Source: Oxytricha trifallax
Taxonomy: Eukaryota; Ciliophora; Spirotrichea; Sporadotrichida; Oxytrichidae
Direction of reading: 5' to 3'
Assembly (NCBI GenBank): GCA_000711775.1
Contig: ARYC01001354.1
Location: 32,803 to 96,802, forward strand
DNA: 64,000 nt
Shown: in pieces, positions 1 through 11,399 of the stretch
Position numbering within the stretch: position 1 is the first letter of the stretch
How the letters are laid out: every line of letters starts with the position of its first letter
The notes under the pieces: model-generated
What the model was told of the DNA's origin: nothing
Database searches by the model: none
The model's input: the letters and a program-made list of their open reading frames with translations, nothing else
Position numbers and translations under genes: made by a program

Positions 1-349
1 TCTCTCTCTGGAAAGTAGACAGGAGTATAAATGGCGTCACTAAGAAAAGATTTTCAACTCCTTATGACCATTGAAATCTATTAAAACCATTTAGATATAA
101 AAGTTAATCATGTAATATTCTTAAGCTTCAAGTCTTTGTGCATATATAGTATATAAAAGATATTTAGCATAATGGAAAGCGAAAAGCGATTTGTCTAACT
201 GAATATATTAAAAAATTACAATCTATATTTATTGTAATTGTTAATACTTGGTACTCATTGATAAACTCCATGTATCTGTCATCGCACTTGATAATGTAGA
301 AAGGGTAGAAATTAAATGATAATAATTATCACTTATGAATTTCTTCTCA

Positions 350-575
350 GAATGTTTCTCAAGAATGCTATAACTTCCACACAAACCTTATATATTTGAT
401 GATGGAAAGCTGTAAATTAAACAGAGAGAGAAATCTCAAGTAAAGCATGACCTGATTAAAAGACTCTTCAAAGATGTGTATAAACTAGTCGAAATGATGA
501 TAGATGCTGGAAAAGATCCATTCGAGGAAATATTTGTAACCTAGCAAGTCATAAGAAGAAGAAAAGAAAAATAAG
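350..575 (+). CDS. Coding fragment, hypothetical hydrophilic protein
   Basis: With TAA/TAG read as Gln, the frame starting near 383 gives about 60 codons of a lysine- and glutamate-rich helical protein (for example LVEMMIDAGKDPFEEIF). A possible intron acceptor (TTCTTCTCAG) lies at about 345-352. I do not recognise a family. The frame runs toward the convergent minus-strand region that ends near 620. Upstream sequence (1-340) is AT-rich and I see no clear frame in it. The strand is inferred from protein character only. Confidence 0.45.
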
Positions 576-619
576 TCATATTAATAGAAAAAATTTATTC
601 GTTCGTTTAATCTAAAACT

Positions 620-1745
620 TAATAATTAATACTGAATGTTACTCTCTGCACATACTTAGCTTTATTATAACTGACACTCTTATTTGCAATCTTTATGAAA
701 TCTTCAGTTTTAATATTTAAGTCATGCTCAAATAGTAGTAGAGTAGTTTCTTGCAGTACTCTTTCAATTTTATCCTTTATTGACTTCAATTCCATTAAAT
801 TTGGGGCTTTAAGAAACGTATTATACTGAAGTAATGTTTAGCTTTCATACTTTTTCATTTCATCTTTACTTTTATTAACCTAAAAGTTATCAACAAGTAG
901 TTTTTAAGTCAGATAGATCTCTGAGTTATTGCAAGAACTATATAAAATATTCAGTATTTATTGAGAGAGGATGAAATGAAATAAGTCTTTAAGTCATTAA
1001 TTTCGCTGAATTCATCAAGAATAACAAGAATTTTTATCTAAACCCTTTAGTCATAAATTAAAATAAATGACCATACATCTAGTGCCAAAAAGACTTTAAA
1101 TAAATAGGAAGTCATGATAAATGCAGGCTCATAGATGTAAATAAAATTTATTATGCTAATAAGTTCTCTACATTTAATAGATTGGATAATATAATTTTGT
1201 CTTATAAAATTGAAAATAAAAGTCAATCACTCTCAAAATGTTATTGAATGCATCTAAATATTCCTTTTTCTTATATATTTTGGCTATTGATGATATAGAG
1301 AGGTGAATCTCAAGAAATTGTCAATAAAGTATCACATCTCTTAAAGCGAGATAGAATTGAGCTCAATATTTAATAGTCTTATTAATTACTAGATAATCAA
1401 TGATGTTATTAAAGTTTTTTTAATTTCTTAGGCTGAGAATTAATAAGCTGATTCTTTAAATTCAATGTTAACGGACAGATAGGTCAGATCTAACTGTTAG
1501 AACGAAATATTTTTAGGTAGTCATGTTATAGAAGAGCAATTTAGAATAGGTTTTAGTTAGGTAAGATACAGTCACACTCATTTAATAACTAAAATAGTTC
1601 ATAAATTTATAATTCCTGACTTTATTAAAGAAATGCCAATCAAACTACTGAAGGAGTTTTGAGATAAAGAATAAAGCTTCACTAACTATTATCTCACTTC
1701 GTCGGATCAAACTTTTAACTTAATAATAGCATAAAATTTTATTTA
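620..1745 (-). CDS. Coding region, unknown; possible P-loop ATPase fragment
   Basis: The minus strand from about 905 to 620 reads as roughly 90 codons of charged, helical protein without TGA. Upstream, near 1040-1010, is the hydrophobic-acidic string ILVILDEF, which resembles a Walker B strand of an AAA+ ATPase; no Walker A was found, so this is only a hint. The frame changes several times between 905 and 1745, and part of 1290-1700 also reads plausibly on the plus strand, so the gene model is weak. Confidence 0.35.
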
Positions 1746-1839
1746 ACTGCTTTTATTCACATTTTAAATTCATTTTATAATTTGGAGAAAAAGAAATTTA
1801 TTTTTTTTTCTTTATAATTCATATCGAAATTAATCAGAA

Positions 1840-1995
1840 TTTCTCCTAAATATTCTTATTAATACTTTAAAACTGTTTTAATGAATTTATTCTGAATGTT
1901 CTCTCCACATTCTTAGCATAAGCAGCACTTATCTCTAACTCCTAACTCATATATGCTAGTTGGCAATCATTCTTTTCATCAGTTTAACTGTGGTT
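1840..1995 (-). pseudogene. Diverged partial duplicate of the 620-700 coding end
   Basis: On the minus strand this stretch encodes AYAKNVERTFRI, matching YNKAKYVQRVTFSI at about 690-640, and the DNA is similar too (TGAATGTTCTCTCCACATTCTTAG-like against TGAATGTTACTCTCTGCACATACTTAG-like). It appears to be a tandem, decayed copy of the 3' end of the neighbouring minus-strand region, or a second exon or MDS from a paralogue. No function can be assigned. Confidence 0.4.
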
Positions 1996-2524
1996 CCGGG
2001 CCCTAAAATCTATGCATGGATTCACTATAACTCAATGAATAATTTTTAAAAAACTAAATCCTAATAAACAGTCAACTTCACAAATTAATATGATAAAAAT
2101 TTCAAAATAAATCCCCAGTGCTAATAATGGATTCTCAATAAGCAATATTAATATATCAAATGACTTTATATCTATCAATCACTTTTATATTAAATAATTA
2201 AATATTGAGGAGTAAGGCTACTAAGAATAGAAAAATTATTCTAAAAATTCAGGAAAAATCCGAAAACCAACCAAAAGATTTTTGGAGATTACTTCCCTAG
2301 GAAATGCAGTTTATTGTAGGGGTAAGAAGGCTTTAATTTAAACTCATAAGCTAGCTTATATTTACTAGCATATTTTGTCTACAAATGCTTTTTTATTTAT
2401 TCTAAATGATTTACGTAATTCATTCAATCTAGATAAGTCATTTTTTGTTTATCACACCATTAAATTTAATTGAAAATGTTGTAAAAAATCATTTATTAAA
2501 AATCTTGAAGTGAATTTGTATCAA

Positions 2525-2957
2525 CACAAGCAGCGTCTCACATCAATGTAGATGACTCTAGTTTAGTTCGTTTTCTAAACTCGAGGATGATAGCAGTCAG
2601 GTTGATGGAACAAGTAGCGTTGAAATCAGAATTGAAGATGTAGACACCTACACCCTAAGTTCAAATTTATTTATTTTTCTTATCCTGTTTAATTTGAAGC
2701 AGGTTACAAACGTTAAAATATTAAGAATTTTCAATTAAAAATTTATAATAGTCTTAATCAAGACACATCGTCCTTCGTTTAATATCCCTTTATGAACAGT
2801 TGCTTAAATGAAGAGCAAATGCAAAATGAAGAACTCATTGAGGAGTACAATAGAAACCCCAAGCACTGGACGGTCTTTCACAAGATAGTTGTGTTCTTTT
2901 TACTATTCGACACACTGGAGCAGTTATTATTATTTTTATAATTCTATATAGAAACTC
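2525..2957 (+). CDS. Coding fragments cut off by the left TBE end
   Basis: Two plus-strand pieces read well. 2580-2665 encodes an acidic stretch (EIRIEDVDTYTL). 2795-2955 encodes a helical acidic segment followed by a hydrophobic, probably membrane-spanning run (VVFFLLFDTLEQLLLFLQFY). The second piece runs straight into the C4-containing TBE end at about 2958, so either the transposon landed in the gene or the junction is an MDS/TBE border. An AT-rich 130-base gap separates the pieces. No family is recognised. Confidence 0.5.
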
Positions 2958-3025
2958 GAAAACCCCTTAAGTAAATGTTTTAGTGATTTTACTTGTAGGG
3001 TATAGTTGGGGTTTTATTATGATTA
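2958..3025. repeat. TBE terminal repeat, left copy
   Basis: AAACCCCTTAAG, then TTGTAGGGTATAGTTGGGGT and TTTATT match the end of the right TBE (61246-61330), which has AAACCCCAAAACTCC and the identical TTGTAGGGTATAGTTGGGGT. C4/G4 tracts recall the C4A4 telomere-like ends of TBE elements. The outer C4A4 unit here is degenerate. Confidence 0.75.
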
Positions 3026-3151
3026 TTAGAGAAAACGCAGTTTTTATGTGAGTTTAATATCTATTTATTGAATATTAATTGTCTTAAATCAAACGATTTT
3101 TATCTGCTTGTCTTTATTATACTTAAAAATCGTGCTGTCTATAGAGGCTCC

Positions 3152-4471
3152 TCACATATCGTCTAAGGATTACCCAGTATAAGCAGTTGCTTTTTTTATT
3201 GACATCTCTACAATATCTTTTATTCCTTAGCAAACCTAATTATACTTTCCATATCGCACTATAATATTATTGCTGCTACTGCCACACGTATCCTATTAAA
3301 CAGATTCATTTGTCCACTTCTCTCTTTTTGAGAAGTATCCTGGAGTGCCAAGCATCTTTGTTAGTATTACTATCTGTTGCCTAATGACTATATTGAAATC
3401 TATGACTACTATTTCTAAAGGACAGAGGCTTAGCATAACATTTTCTGGCTTCAAATTTCTGTGAACATATACTAGTTCATGAAGCTCTTTCACAACCTTC
3501 GTGATCTCAGAGAGTATCTAGTTGAGATCATCTGGGTATCTGTTATGATACAGATAATCTCTTAGAGTCATTTCATATTTCTATAGTCTGAAAGCTATGA
3601 ATCCATAGCCAAGAATAACTCCATTCAACTTAATCAAATATTTGCAATTCCTTTTCTATACCTCTTAAAGTATGATGTATTCGTTGGCAAATTCATTCTG
3701 ATACTGCTCATTCTTTATGAGACAGCTTAAAGGATAGATCTTGAATGCATATTTATCTAAAATTTTAAGCTTTGCTTTGTTAGGGACATCTATGTTCAAA
3801 AAATATTAAATACAGTTGCCTATGTCAATTACATCATAGCAGGGATAAATACATAGCTCTATCTTGTAAACATACGACAACTGCTCAATTAGCAGGTTGG
3901 TTCATCAATTAGTATCTTTTTTACCTCTTGTGCTTCTCGTGATAATCTCTTTGAGATTCAATAGCATTTGATTTCCTCTTGGCTGAAACAAGTTTTTAAG
4001 TCTCTTAATCTTAAATCAAGAACTCGCTTAGTTGATGTTTTTGCATGTGCTTTTTTACTTTAGCTGAGAGTTGAAAGACTTCACAAGTCGTGCACTAGGT
4101 CCAGCCATCAATCTCATCAAGTTTAAAATACACCTTAGCTTTTCCAGAGTGAATTTCATAAAGGTGCTTCTTTAAGCTTGACTCATTTGAGAAGAAATTC
4201 TAGCACTCTTGGTATTCAAAGTTTTTTAACTTTTTAATTGTTTGCTGTTCTTTAACTTCCTCTACTTCTTCCATTTATGTTTGAACTCCCATCTCTGATA
4301 TCTATTTCTTGTTTTAACATCAATAAAGAAGACGCGTGCTTCAAATTCAATAGCCTTTAGCTCGACCTTCCTCTCAACATAAAAAGTTTCTGGTTTCTTA
4401 TTTGAACCAAAGTTGAACTATGATTAACCAGCTCCTTAACAAACTGCTTTACGATTTAAGTTAGCCGCCAT
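3152..4471 (-). CDS. TBE 57 kDa protein: C2H2 zinc finger plus kinase-like domain
   Basis: Starts at ATG 4471 (MAANLNRK), the same start as the right copy at 63735. The N-terminal part is charged. Near 4195-4045 are zinc-finger-like motifs; the second is clear (C-x2-C-x11-H-x3-H), the first lacks one Cys. From about 3890 a 600-base clean frame gives a protein-kinase fold with VHRNLKPENVML as catalytic loop, VVIDFN in place of DFG and GTPGYF before the P+1 loop. The catalytic Asp of HRD is Asn and the Gly of DFG is Asn, so activity is doubtful. Frame changes lie near 4330, 3890 and 3300; the frame used ends at TGA 3152. This ORF pairing is known from TBE elements; its role is unknown. Confidence 0.85.
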
Positions 4472-4693
4472 GGTTTAATTCAGAAGGTTTAAATTTCTAT
4501 TATTAGCTATATAAGCATACTTACAAGAGCCACTCTCAGTTAGAGCTAGACATGTGTAAGTCACAGTTAAATTTAAGCTGTAAGAAACCATACTTCTTTT
4601 TAATTTATCATTATAATTTTACTTATTACAGTCTTAATAATTTTGATTTTGGTACTAGTACCAAAAATTGGTGAGTTTTGGGGTAAAAGTACG

Positions 4694-5339
4694 TGGCTAA
4701 AAGATTTTCAAAACCCAATTTGGTGGCAACATTAATTTTTCAAAATTCACCAAAATCCTAAGTCAGTGGCATAATAAAATTTTTTCCTCTCCAATTGGGA
4801 ATCAATAAGTAAATTAATAAATATGAAAATTTATCAAAGATAGTTAACAACCTCCATAAAACAACTTAGCAATTTGAAAGAAACTGTTTCACATATAAAA
4901 TAAATTAGAATTTCAAAAATAATTTGTATTCATTTATCAAATATTTTGCCATTAAAAATATAATTATAAAAAAGATATGATAAAATTAATGATAAGTCGA
5001 AAACATACTTAAATACTATTTCCGAAGTATCATTATATCAGAATGTGATCATATCTATTTAATAATTATATTTTAAATAGCAAAATATTTGATAAAGGAA
5101 TACAAATTATTTTTGAAATTCTAATTTATTTAATATGTGAAACAGTTTCCGTCAAATGACTAAGTTGTTATGATGGAGGTTGTTAACTATCTTTGATAAA
5201 TTTTCATATTTATTAATGTACTTAATGATTCCCAATTGGAGAGGAAAAAATTTTTTTATTATGCCACTGACTTAGGATTTTGGTGAATTTTGAAAAATTA
5301 ATGTTGCCACCAAATTGGGTTTTGAAAATCTTTTAGCCA
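4694..5339. repeat. Foldback element A nested in the left TBE
   Basis: Near-perfect inverted repeat. TGGCTAAAAGATTTTCAAAA at 4694 is repeated in reverse complement at the right end, and the arms (about 4694-4980 and 5050-5339) match almost base for base, leaving a loop of roughly 70 bases. No frame of interest is inside. It sits in the spacer between the 57 and 22 kDa genes, beside GGTACC-type repeats that the right TBE also has, so it inserted after the TBE. It is probably a non-autonomous foldback or MITE-like element. Confidence 0.85.
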
Positions 5340-5414
5340 AGTCTTGCTTCACTCAAATATAAGTTTTGAACTTTGGATTTTCTAACCTACTGATTAATTA
5401 GGTACTTGATTAAA

Positions 5415-6542
5415 CGAGACCCCCCCCCCACCATAACGAGACCCCCTAACAACCCAACAACATCCTATTCATATGAAAATTTTGATTCTCGATGTTTAAA
5501 TCATTTTCCTTCATGACATCTTGATCTCATAATATTATTTTACATAAAATATGTCATTTTTTAAAAAATATTTCCAACAAACCAAATGCTACTCTTTATT
5601 AAATTTCTTATTTTACAACTTTCTCTACGTCCGCCTACTTTTTATTTTGATACTCCCATAGGAAATTTATTAAAAGCATATTTCCAGTTGACTCAATAAT
5701 GATATAATACAAAATTATGAGCCAACAAAAACACACAACTAACTTTATTTAAAAAGGTCAATATAAACACTCTATTAATCTGTATTCGAAATATGATCAA
5801 TTTTTATAATAAATTTTTCTAATTTTATATAATTATAACTAATAATATTTTTATACAAACTAATAGTTATGGAAAAACTTCATTTGAAAAGTATTAAAAT
5901 AAAATCTAAATAAACATGAATTATTAATAAGTTAAAAAAAAATAACTATCTTTAAATAAATCAAGAAGTTATTTATATTTAAATCAGTCCCTTTATAAAC
6001 TTATTAATAATTCATGTTTAATAAATTTTATTTTAATACTTTTCAAATGAAGTTTTTCCATAACTATTAGTTTGTATAAAAATATTATTAGTTATAATTA
6101 TATAAAATTAGAAAAATTTATTATAAAAATTGATCATATTTCGAATACAGATTAATAGAGTGTTTATATTGACCTTTTTAAATAAAGTTAGTTGTGTGTT
6201 TTTGTTGGCTCATAATTTTGTATTATATCATTATTGAGTCAACTGGAAATATGCTTTTAATAAATTTCCTATGGGAGTATCAAAATAAAAAGTAGGCGGA
6301 CGTAGAGAAAGTTGTAAAATAAGAAATTTAATAAAGAGTAGCATTTGGTTTGTTGGAAATATTTTTTAAAAAATGACATATTTTATGTAAAATAATATTA
6401 TGAGATCAAGATGTCATGAAGGAAAATGATTTAAACATCGAGAATCAAAATTTTCATATGAATAGGGATGATGTTGAGGTGGGAGGGGGTCTAGTTAGGG
6501 TGGGAGGGGGGTCTCGTTTTAGGTCTGAGAGGGGGGGTCTCG
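5415..6542. repeat. Foldback element B with C-rich/G-rich ends
   Basis: Long inverted repeat with arms at about 5415-5935 and 5998-6542 and a loop near 62 bases. The left end is C-rich (GAGAC followed by a run of C) and the right end is the matching G-rich GGGGGGTCTCG. Inside both arms is CGTCCGCCTACTTTTTATTT, a few bases from CCCATAGGAAA. Element C (22316-24083) carries the same core (CGTCCGCCTGCTTTTT with CCCATAGGAAA) and a similar GACATCT-GA-TTCAT stretch, so B and C are one family. No coding capacity is evident. Confidence 0.85.
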
Positions 6543-6654
6543 GTTGGAACAGTTAAATTAAGTTTTGGTACTATTATGGTACCAATTAAAATTAAAATGA
6601 TTTAGTACCAGTAATAATTAAATTTAAACAAATTTAGTACTAATTTAATGTAAT

Positions 6655-6865
6655 TCTCTGTCCCCAGGTACAAACTGGGATGACATCTTGATTTTGGGAG
6701 AAGATTAGGTAATAGTGAGAATGGTTTTTTCGGAGTTTCCTACTTCACGATTGCCACGTCACGGAATTTACCAAGTCAACTCACTCAGATAAGTCTACGT
6801 CACGACTAAGATAGATGGCTTGATTTTAGTATTAAACAGTGATATGTTAAATTTATTTTATTTTA
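6655..6865. repeat. GC-richer repeat, copy 1
   Basis: GTTGCCACGTCA/TTGCCACGTCA followed by a stretch with ACGTCACG and GATGG-TTGATT occurs here and at 35955-36015. The two copies share about 70-90 bases with gaps. The right TBE lacks it at the corresponding place, so it is an insertion rather than part of the transposon. No frame or RNA fold was recognised. Confidence 0.4.
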
Positions 6866-7063
6866 AATCTATTAACTACTACTCATGGAACTAAATTGAT
6901 AAAAATAGAGCTCAATCTCTGAAGTTTATTATAATTTCTCCACTTATCTTTACAGGGTTACCTCCTATAAGATGCCCATATTTAATAGTAAAATTTTAAA
7001 CAATAGGATTCAGATAGTCTATAAATTAAAACTTGAAATTCATTAATAGGAAAAGGAACTGAG

Positions 7064-7854
7064 ATGGAATCTTTGAGTGCGACAATTAAAAGGATTGAGG
7101 ATCAAGAAATGATCTCAAGATTTAGAAGCAAGTAAGATCTCTATCGATACCTCACTCAACATGGTAAATATATATCGTATAATATAACGAATTCTCTAGT
7201 TAATCTATTTCTTTCAGCAATGGAAGATACCAAAATATCATTTCTGAAAGCTATAATCTGTGATGAGAAGAAAGCTTTTAAAAACTAAGAGATCAAGTTG
7301 ATAGAAATACCTAACTACACATAGATATATGTCTCTTATCTCTTTTAAGATGAAATGAATAATGAAAAGTTGGAAAGTTTACCTTCCCACAAAGAAACAA
7401 CTCACAAACAAACTTCCAAAGAGGACCTTCTTCTTTGATATTTTTGGTACTCTGATAGAAAGTTATCTTAGAGAAATTATAGAAGAATCTCATTAAAAAC
7501 GCTATTCCATTTCTCTAAAAGATAAAAAGAAGCAAGGCATACTAATAAGCGAAAGCTGGCTTGCGGAGCTTAAGAAGCATCCTTATTTTAGAGTAATCTT
7601 TGACTTATAAATTTGTAAGGAAACCTAGAACTGGTATTTTCCTAATGAAAAAGAATGCAAAAGTTCACAGAAAGAGAAAGTCTCAAACTATTCATTAAGT
7701 TAGCAAGAGACTTTATAATGAAGTTTAAAAGCCTGATGAAAAGAAAATAGATGCTGGCACTGGTACAAAGAGAAGAAACATCGGTCCTAGTTAAGCACCA
7801 GTGGAAGAAAAGAAAGAGACGCCTAATCCTTTTAAGGGTTAGTTTAATATGTGA
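7064..7854 (+). CDS. TBE 22 kDa protein
   Basis: Starts at ATG 7064 and matches the 22 kDa gene of the right TBE (62417-63170) along its length. Shared peptides include IEDQEMISRF, DLYRYLT, TKISFLKAI, ELKKHP and RLYNEV. A GT-AG intron lies at about 7164-7217 (GTAAAT...TTTCAG); splicing keeps the frame into AMEDTKISF. The C terminus is rich in Lys and Gln and ends at TGA 7852. The stretch near 7590-7630 changes frame, so the copy may be damaged. Function unknown; the family is known only from TBE elements. It converges on the transposase fragment, ending a few bases from it. Confidence 0.8.
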
Positions 7855-7859
7855 ATTTA

Positions 7860-7998
7860 TTCATTCATTCATTTATTTATTATCCCTTTCCTTGCACATA
7901 TCGTCGTCTTGTCTATATTTACTCTCTTTCAGCTACTTTGAATCAAATCAACTGTATCGATTAGCAAGTCATGCATAAGGTGATACAAAATTACAGAT
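7860..7998 (-). pseudogene. TBE 42 kDa transposase, C-terminal remnant
   Basis: The minus strand matches the last about 45 codons of the transposase at 62270-62410: GCATGACTTGC-like, ATCGATACAGTTGATTTGATT-like and the segment ending in the convergent 3' junction with the 22 kDa gene are all recognisable. Homology stops sharply near 7998, upstream of where the DDE core would be encoded. It marks the truncation point of the left TBE. Confidence 0.75.
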
Positions 7999-7999
7999 A

Positions 8000-8330
8000 A
8001 TAATTAAATGTAAAATGTAAATTTTATGAGTTATGAGTGAAATCTTTGTTTTAACATTTTATTTAAGAAAAAATTAAATAGCTTTGATTCATCTCAAATA
8101 ATTTTATTTTAAAAATTAATAACTCATATTAATTTATATAATGAAATTTGATCTGTTTGAATGAAAGTGAAAATAATATTAACACTTTATTCTATAGATT
8201 GTTACAGTTGTTGTTTTTTCAGTTTATTGACTTCTCTAAGAAACTTATTAAGTTATAATAATTTTAATTAAGTGATCATAAATATTAAATAATCTGTTAT
8301 ATTCTCGGCTGTAAGTGTTAACGAATTAAA
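8000..8330. other. AT-rich spacer right of the truncated TBE
   Basis: No convincing frame on either strand; mostly runs of A and T. It separates the truncated TBE from the minus-strand gene beginning at 8335. Confidence 0.5.
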
Positions 8331-8334
8331 ACTT

Positions 8335-9400
8335 CATTTGCACAAGTTCAAACCCGCAAAAAGTGTCGATGACTCTTCTCTCTAATTGCTTCATAATATT
8401 TGAGGAGTTGTAATCTCACTCAAGTATGTAGCAGAGCATTGCAGGTAACTCTATAATAATTTAATAAGTAATTCATTTATAATTAAATTGAGATATAGAA
8501 CTATATAAATACTCTCAATAGCCTTGGAGTAGAGAGCGTTTTAGAGGGAAATCTTGTACTTAGCCTCTTGGTTGGAATTGCAAGAGCATCCCATGATAGA
8601 CTTCACCGTATCCTCTATTTACCCTTTATTATTAATATTATAATAAATTAATTTAATCATAGATTCATTCACTTTCTAAAATTATTAATAAATGTAATTT
8701 ATACCAAATTGAGTGATAGTAATCACAGTCAGTAAAATATCTATTAGATACCTCCTGAAAATACTCAAGATTAGCAGCACACATATAATGGAACTGGTGA
8801 TGTAAATTAAGTCAACTAATAGTTGCCATACTAGCCCTATGATCCAAACAATTTCTAAAATGTTGTTGAATATGGTTAATAGCTGCCAAACTAATAGCTA
8901 AATTATTAGCACTATTGTTTATAGAAAGTTTATATTAAAATTAAAATTAAATCAATCTTATGATATAATATATAATAAATAAATTATTATAGAATTGAAT
9001 TGCTGATAGTCGATATTTTTCCAGAGATATCAATATTAAGTAAATCTGCTATATAAATGAATGCTTTAATTTGGAGAGTATTTCTCTTGTTAATTGAAAT
9101 AATCTTTATAGATTTGATTCTTATGTAATTTATATTGCCTGCTAATAAGGCTTTATACAATTTATTGATCTAATTAAACTAACGATTTTAATAGTTATAA
9201 ATTAATTACCTCCAAAATATACTAACTTTGGAATAGTAAAATTAGTTCGGCATGCCTGATAATGTAGCAAGCAATACAATTGGCTATATTAACAACTTTT
9301 TGAGAAATTAATATTCAGAGCAGTTATATTATTAGCAATGTGCTGTTCCAAAAGCTTAACACTTGCAAGATAGTTTCTAATAAAACTTTTTAAAGTAATA
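8335..9400 (-). CDS. Hypothetical protein, several exons
   Basis: At least four minus-strand blocks have protein-like composition where the plus strand reads only as hydrophobic antisense: about 9390-9240 (LASVKLLEQHIANNITALNI), 9110-9000 (FIYIADLLNIDISGKI), 8940-8750 (SLAAINHIQQHFRNCLDHRA) and 8630-8340 (MGCSCNSNQEAKYKISLQNA). AT-rich gaps of 50-90 bases with AG ends look like introns or IESs. The blocks may be helical repeats. I do not recognise the family. Its 5' end faces the plus-strand gene starting at 9418, so the two probably share a divergent promoter. Confidence 0.5.
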
Positions 9401-9417
9401 TTTTAAATAGTTTAATA

Positions 9418-11350
9418 ATGCAATCTCAAAGTTAATATGCAGAAGATGATGACGATGAAGAGATGGAGCAGGACTCAACCCCAAAATCATTCATTAGTTT
9501 GAATGAGTTTTTATTGATAAAAGGGGGCAATGCATGTTTTACTTGAATTTTATTAGGGCTTATGTAAGGAAATAGGGTTTAAATAATATTCCAATATTAG
9601 ATTTGAATGTTAATTTTTAATCATAATTTGATTTAGATTAATCTAAATATCGAGTATGATAACCACAAAAATATGAATTTCAGACATCATTTTTCTAGCT
9701 CATTCAATAACAACAATAATAACAACATCATTAGCAATAACATAAAACACAAATACAACAACTAATACAACTACTACAACCACAATAACTACTATAACTA
9801 AAAACCTAAACCCCAATTTTTTAAAAACAAAAGATATCAGAAAAAACCTACCTACCACTATTTTTGCAATACTACAGGTAGAAGTAGAAATCAAAATTCT
9901 AAATCAAATCTGTGACAGGAATAGTAATTTAAAAGTGTTTATGAGAGGTTTGATGTCAGTTTATGACAATGAGTATACAGATTTACTGGTAATTTTAATA
10001 AAGGTCTAAAACATAGAAGAACAATACAAATGCTAAATAGAAATGCAGAGCTAAGAAATTCAAAACGAAAAGCCAAAATGATATTGATAAAATAAGAATA
10101 AGAGAAGAAAGAAAAATCAAACGTTTTGCTAATGGTACAATATCATCTTCATTTATAAATCTGCTCTTAAGCATTTAATTCAAAAGCAGAATTGAGACAA
10201 GTCTTAGCAGATAACAAGCCAAAGCTATTTATAAAGCAGTAAAGATAAACCAGAAAGATGTTTGCCCCCTTTTTCAATATGCAAAACATCATTCAAAAAA
10301 TCATACAGTTCACTTACAAAAGAATCACTTTATGCAGTTTGAGGTAATAGATCATGAGACTGGAGAGGTCCTCCTTCAAAAAAATAAACCAAAAAATCTC
10401 TTAGACTTTCTTAAATAACGAGTTAAAAAATAAATAAGCAATCTAAAAACAGTGAGATATTTTCCTGCTTATGAGATTGTAAAATTCTCACTTAAGGTAT
10501 AAGCAAGAAAGTTTAAATATTTAATTAAATTTACCTTAATGAATGCCATGAAGAGAACAAATCATAACTGATAAACATTAAGCTTATAAAATTTATCATT
10601 TAAAATATTTCAGATGCGATTACAATTATAAGATGGAGTTGGTCAATGAATACCAAGCTTTAAACAAAACAAGGCGAACAATAGATAAAGCAGCTCGAGC
10701 AAAACTAATAAAATAATATTCTCTCAAACCCATGTAGTTTCTTGCTTACCCATCTGTTAATATCTTTGAGAAATTACATTCAAGGCTTAAGAATTGCTAA
10801 AAAACCGCCACTAATCATAAAAATCTTTTGCTTAGAAATCAAGGAGCTTCATTACTTAGGATATTTGCATAAAGATTGAAGCATGAGAATATAATAATTG
10901 AATTTCTCTTCTCATAGTGGTTGATAATGAATTCACTAGGTAATAAAGAGTAAAAGCATATGGATTATGTAAAGTAGTTGTCACTCCTTATTACTGTCTA
11001 AAGAGAAGACTAGAGATGGCACTATAGCAATTGTAGATATTTGGACTCTTGCTTCAATATTAGCAGAAAGTGATAATCCACGAAATGAATACTTTAACTG
11101 CAAATGAGAGAATGATTAAAAGCAGAGAATACAGCAGTATCTTGGCCAGTAATAGACAAAACATAAATGAGACAAATTGTTGAGTAAAATATATTTAGGC
11201 TAAACCACAGTGGAACAAAAAATCCACCACATGAGATTGATAGGAGATATTTAGTTTAGAAAGTTAGCCAGTGATGCTAAAGCACTGTTTGAATGAATAG
11301 TTGAAGTATGTGCCTTCTAATACTCCACATTTATAATAAATCTAAACTTT
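9418..11350 (+). CDS. Hypothetical Asn-rich protein
   Basis: Begins at ATG 9418 with an acidic leader (AEDDDDEEMEQDS). 9625-9900 is Asn/Tyr-rich low complexity. 10080-10500 encodes basic, helical sequence (for example QFEVIDHETGEVLLQKNKPK). After an intron-like gap with TTTCAG at 10612, the block 10612-11060 reads about 150 codons without TGA (for example LLRNQGASLLRIFAQRLKHE). From 11020 to 11330 all three frames look partly plausible, so the end is unclear. Frame changes occur about every 200-400 bases. Composition (polyN, polyQ) is typical of ciliate regulatory proteins. No domain recognised. Confidence 0.5.
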
Positions 11351-11399
11351 AATAATATTTTGATAAGAAATTATATAATTGCCTCTTTTATCAATCCAA

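Larger units (their letters stand above)
2958..8000. mobile_element. TBE-type transposon, left copy, truncated on its right
   Basis: In order: a terminal repeat (2958-3025), the 57 kDa zinc-finger/kinase gene on minus, a spacer carrying two nested foldback elements, the 22 kDa gene on plus, and only the C-terminal end of the 42 kDa transposase on minus, which stops abruptly near 7998. The same three genes occur in the right-hand copy at 61246-64000. This gene set with telomere-like ends is known from Oxytricha TBE elements, which are Tc1/mariner-class and removed during macronuclear development. The loss of the transposase core and right terminal repeat makes this copy non-autonomous. Confidence 0.85.

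Noticed and set aside
9700-9894. Hydrophobic Val/Ile-rich minus frame
   Set aside because: Antisense of the Asn/Tyr-rich low-complexity region on the plus strand.
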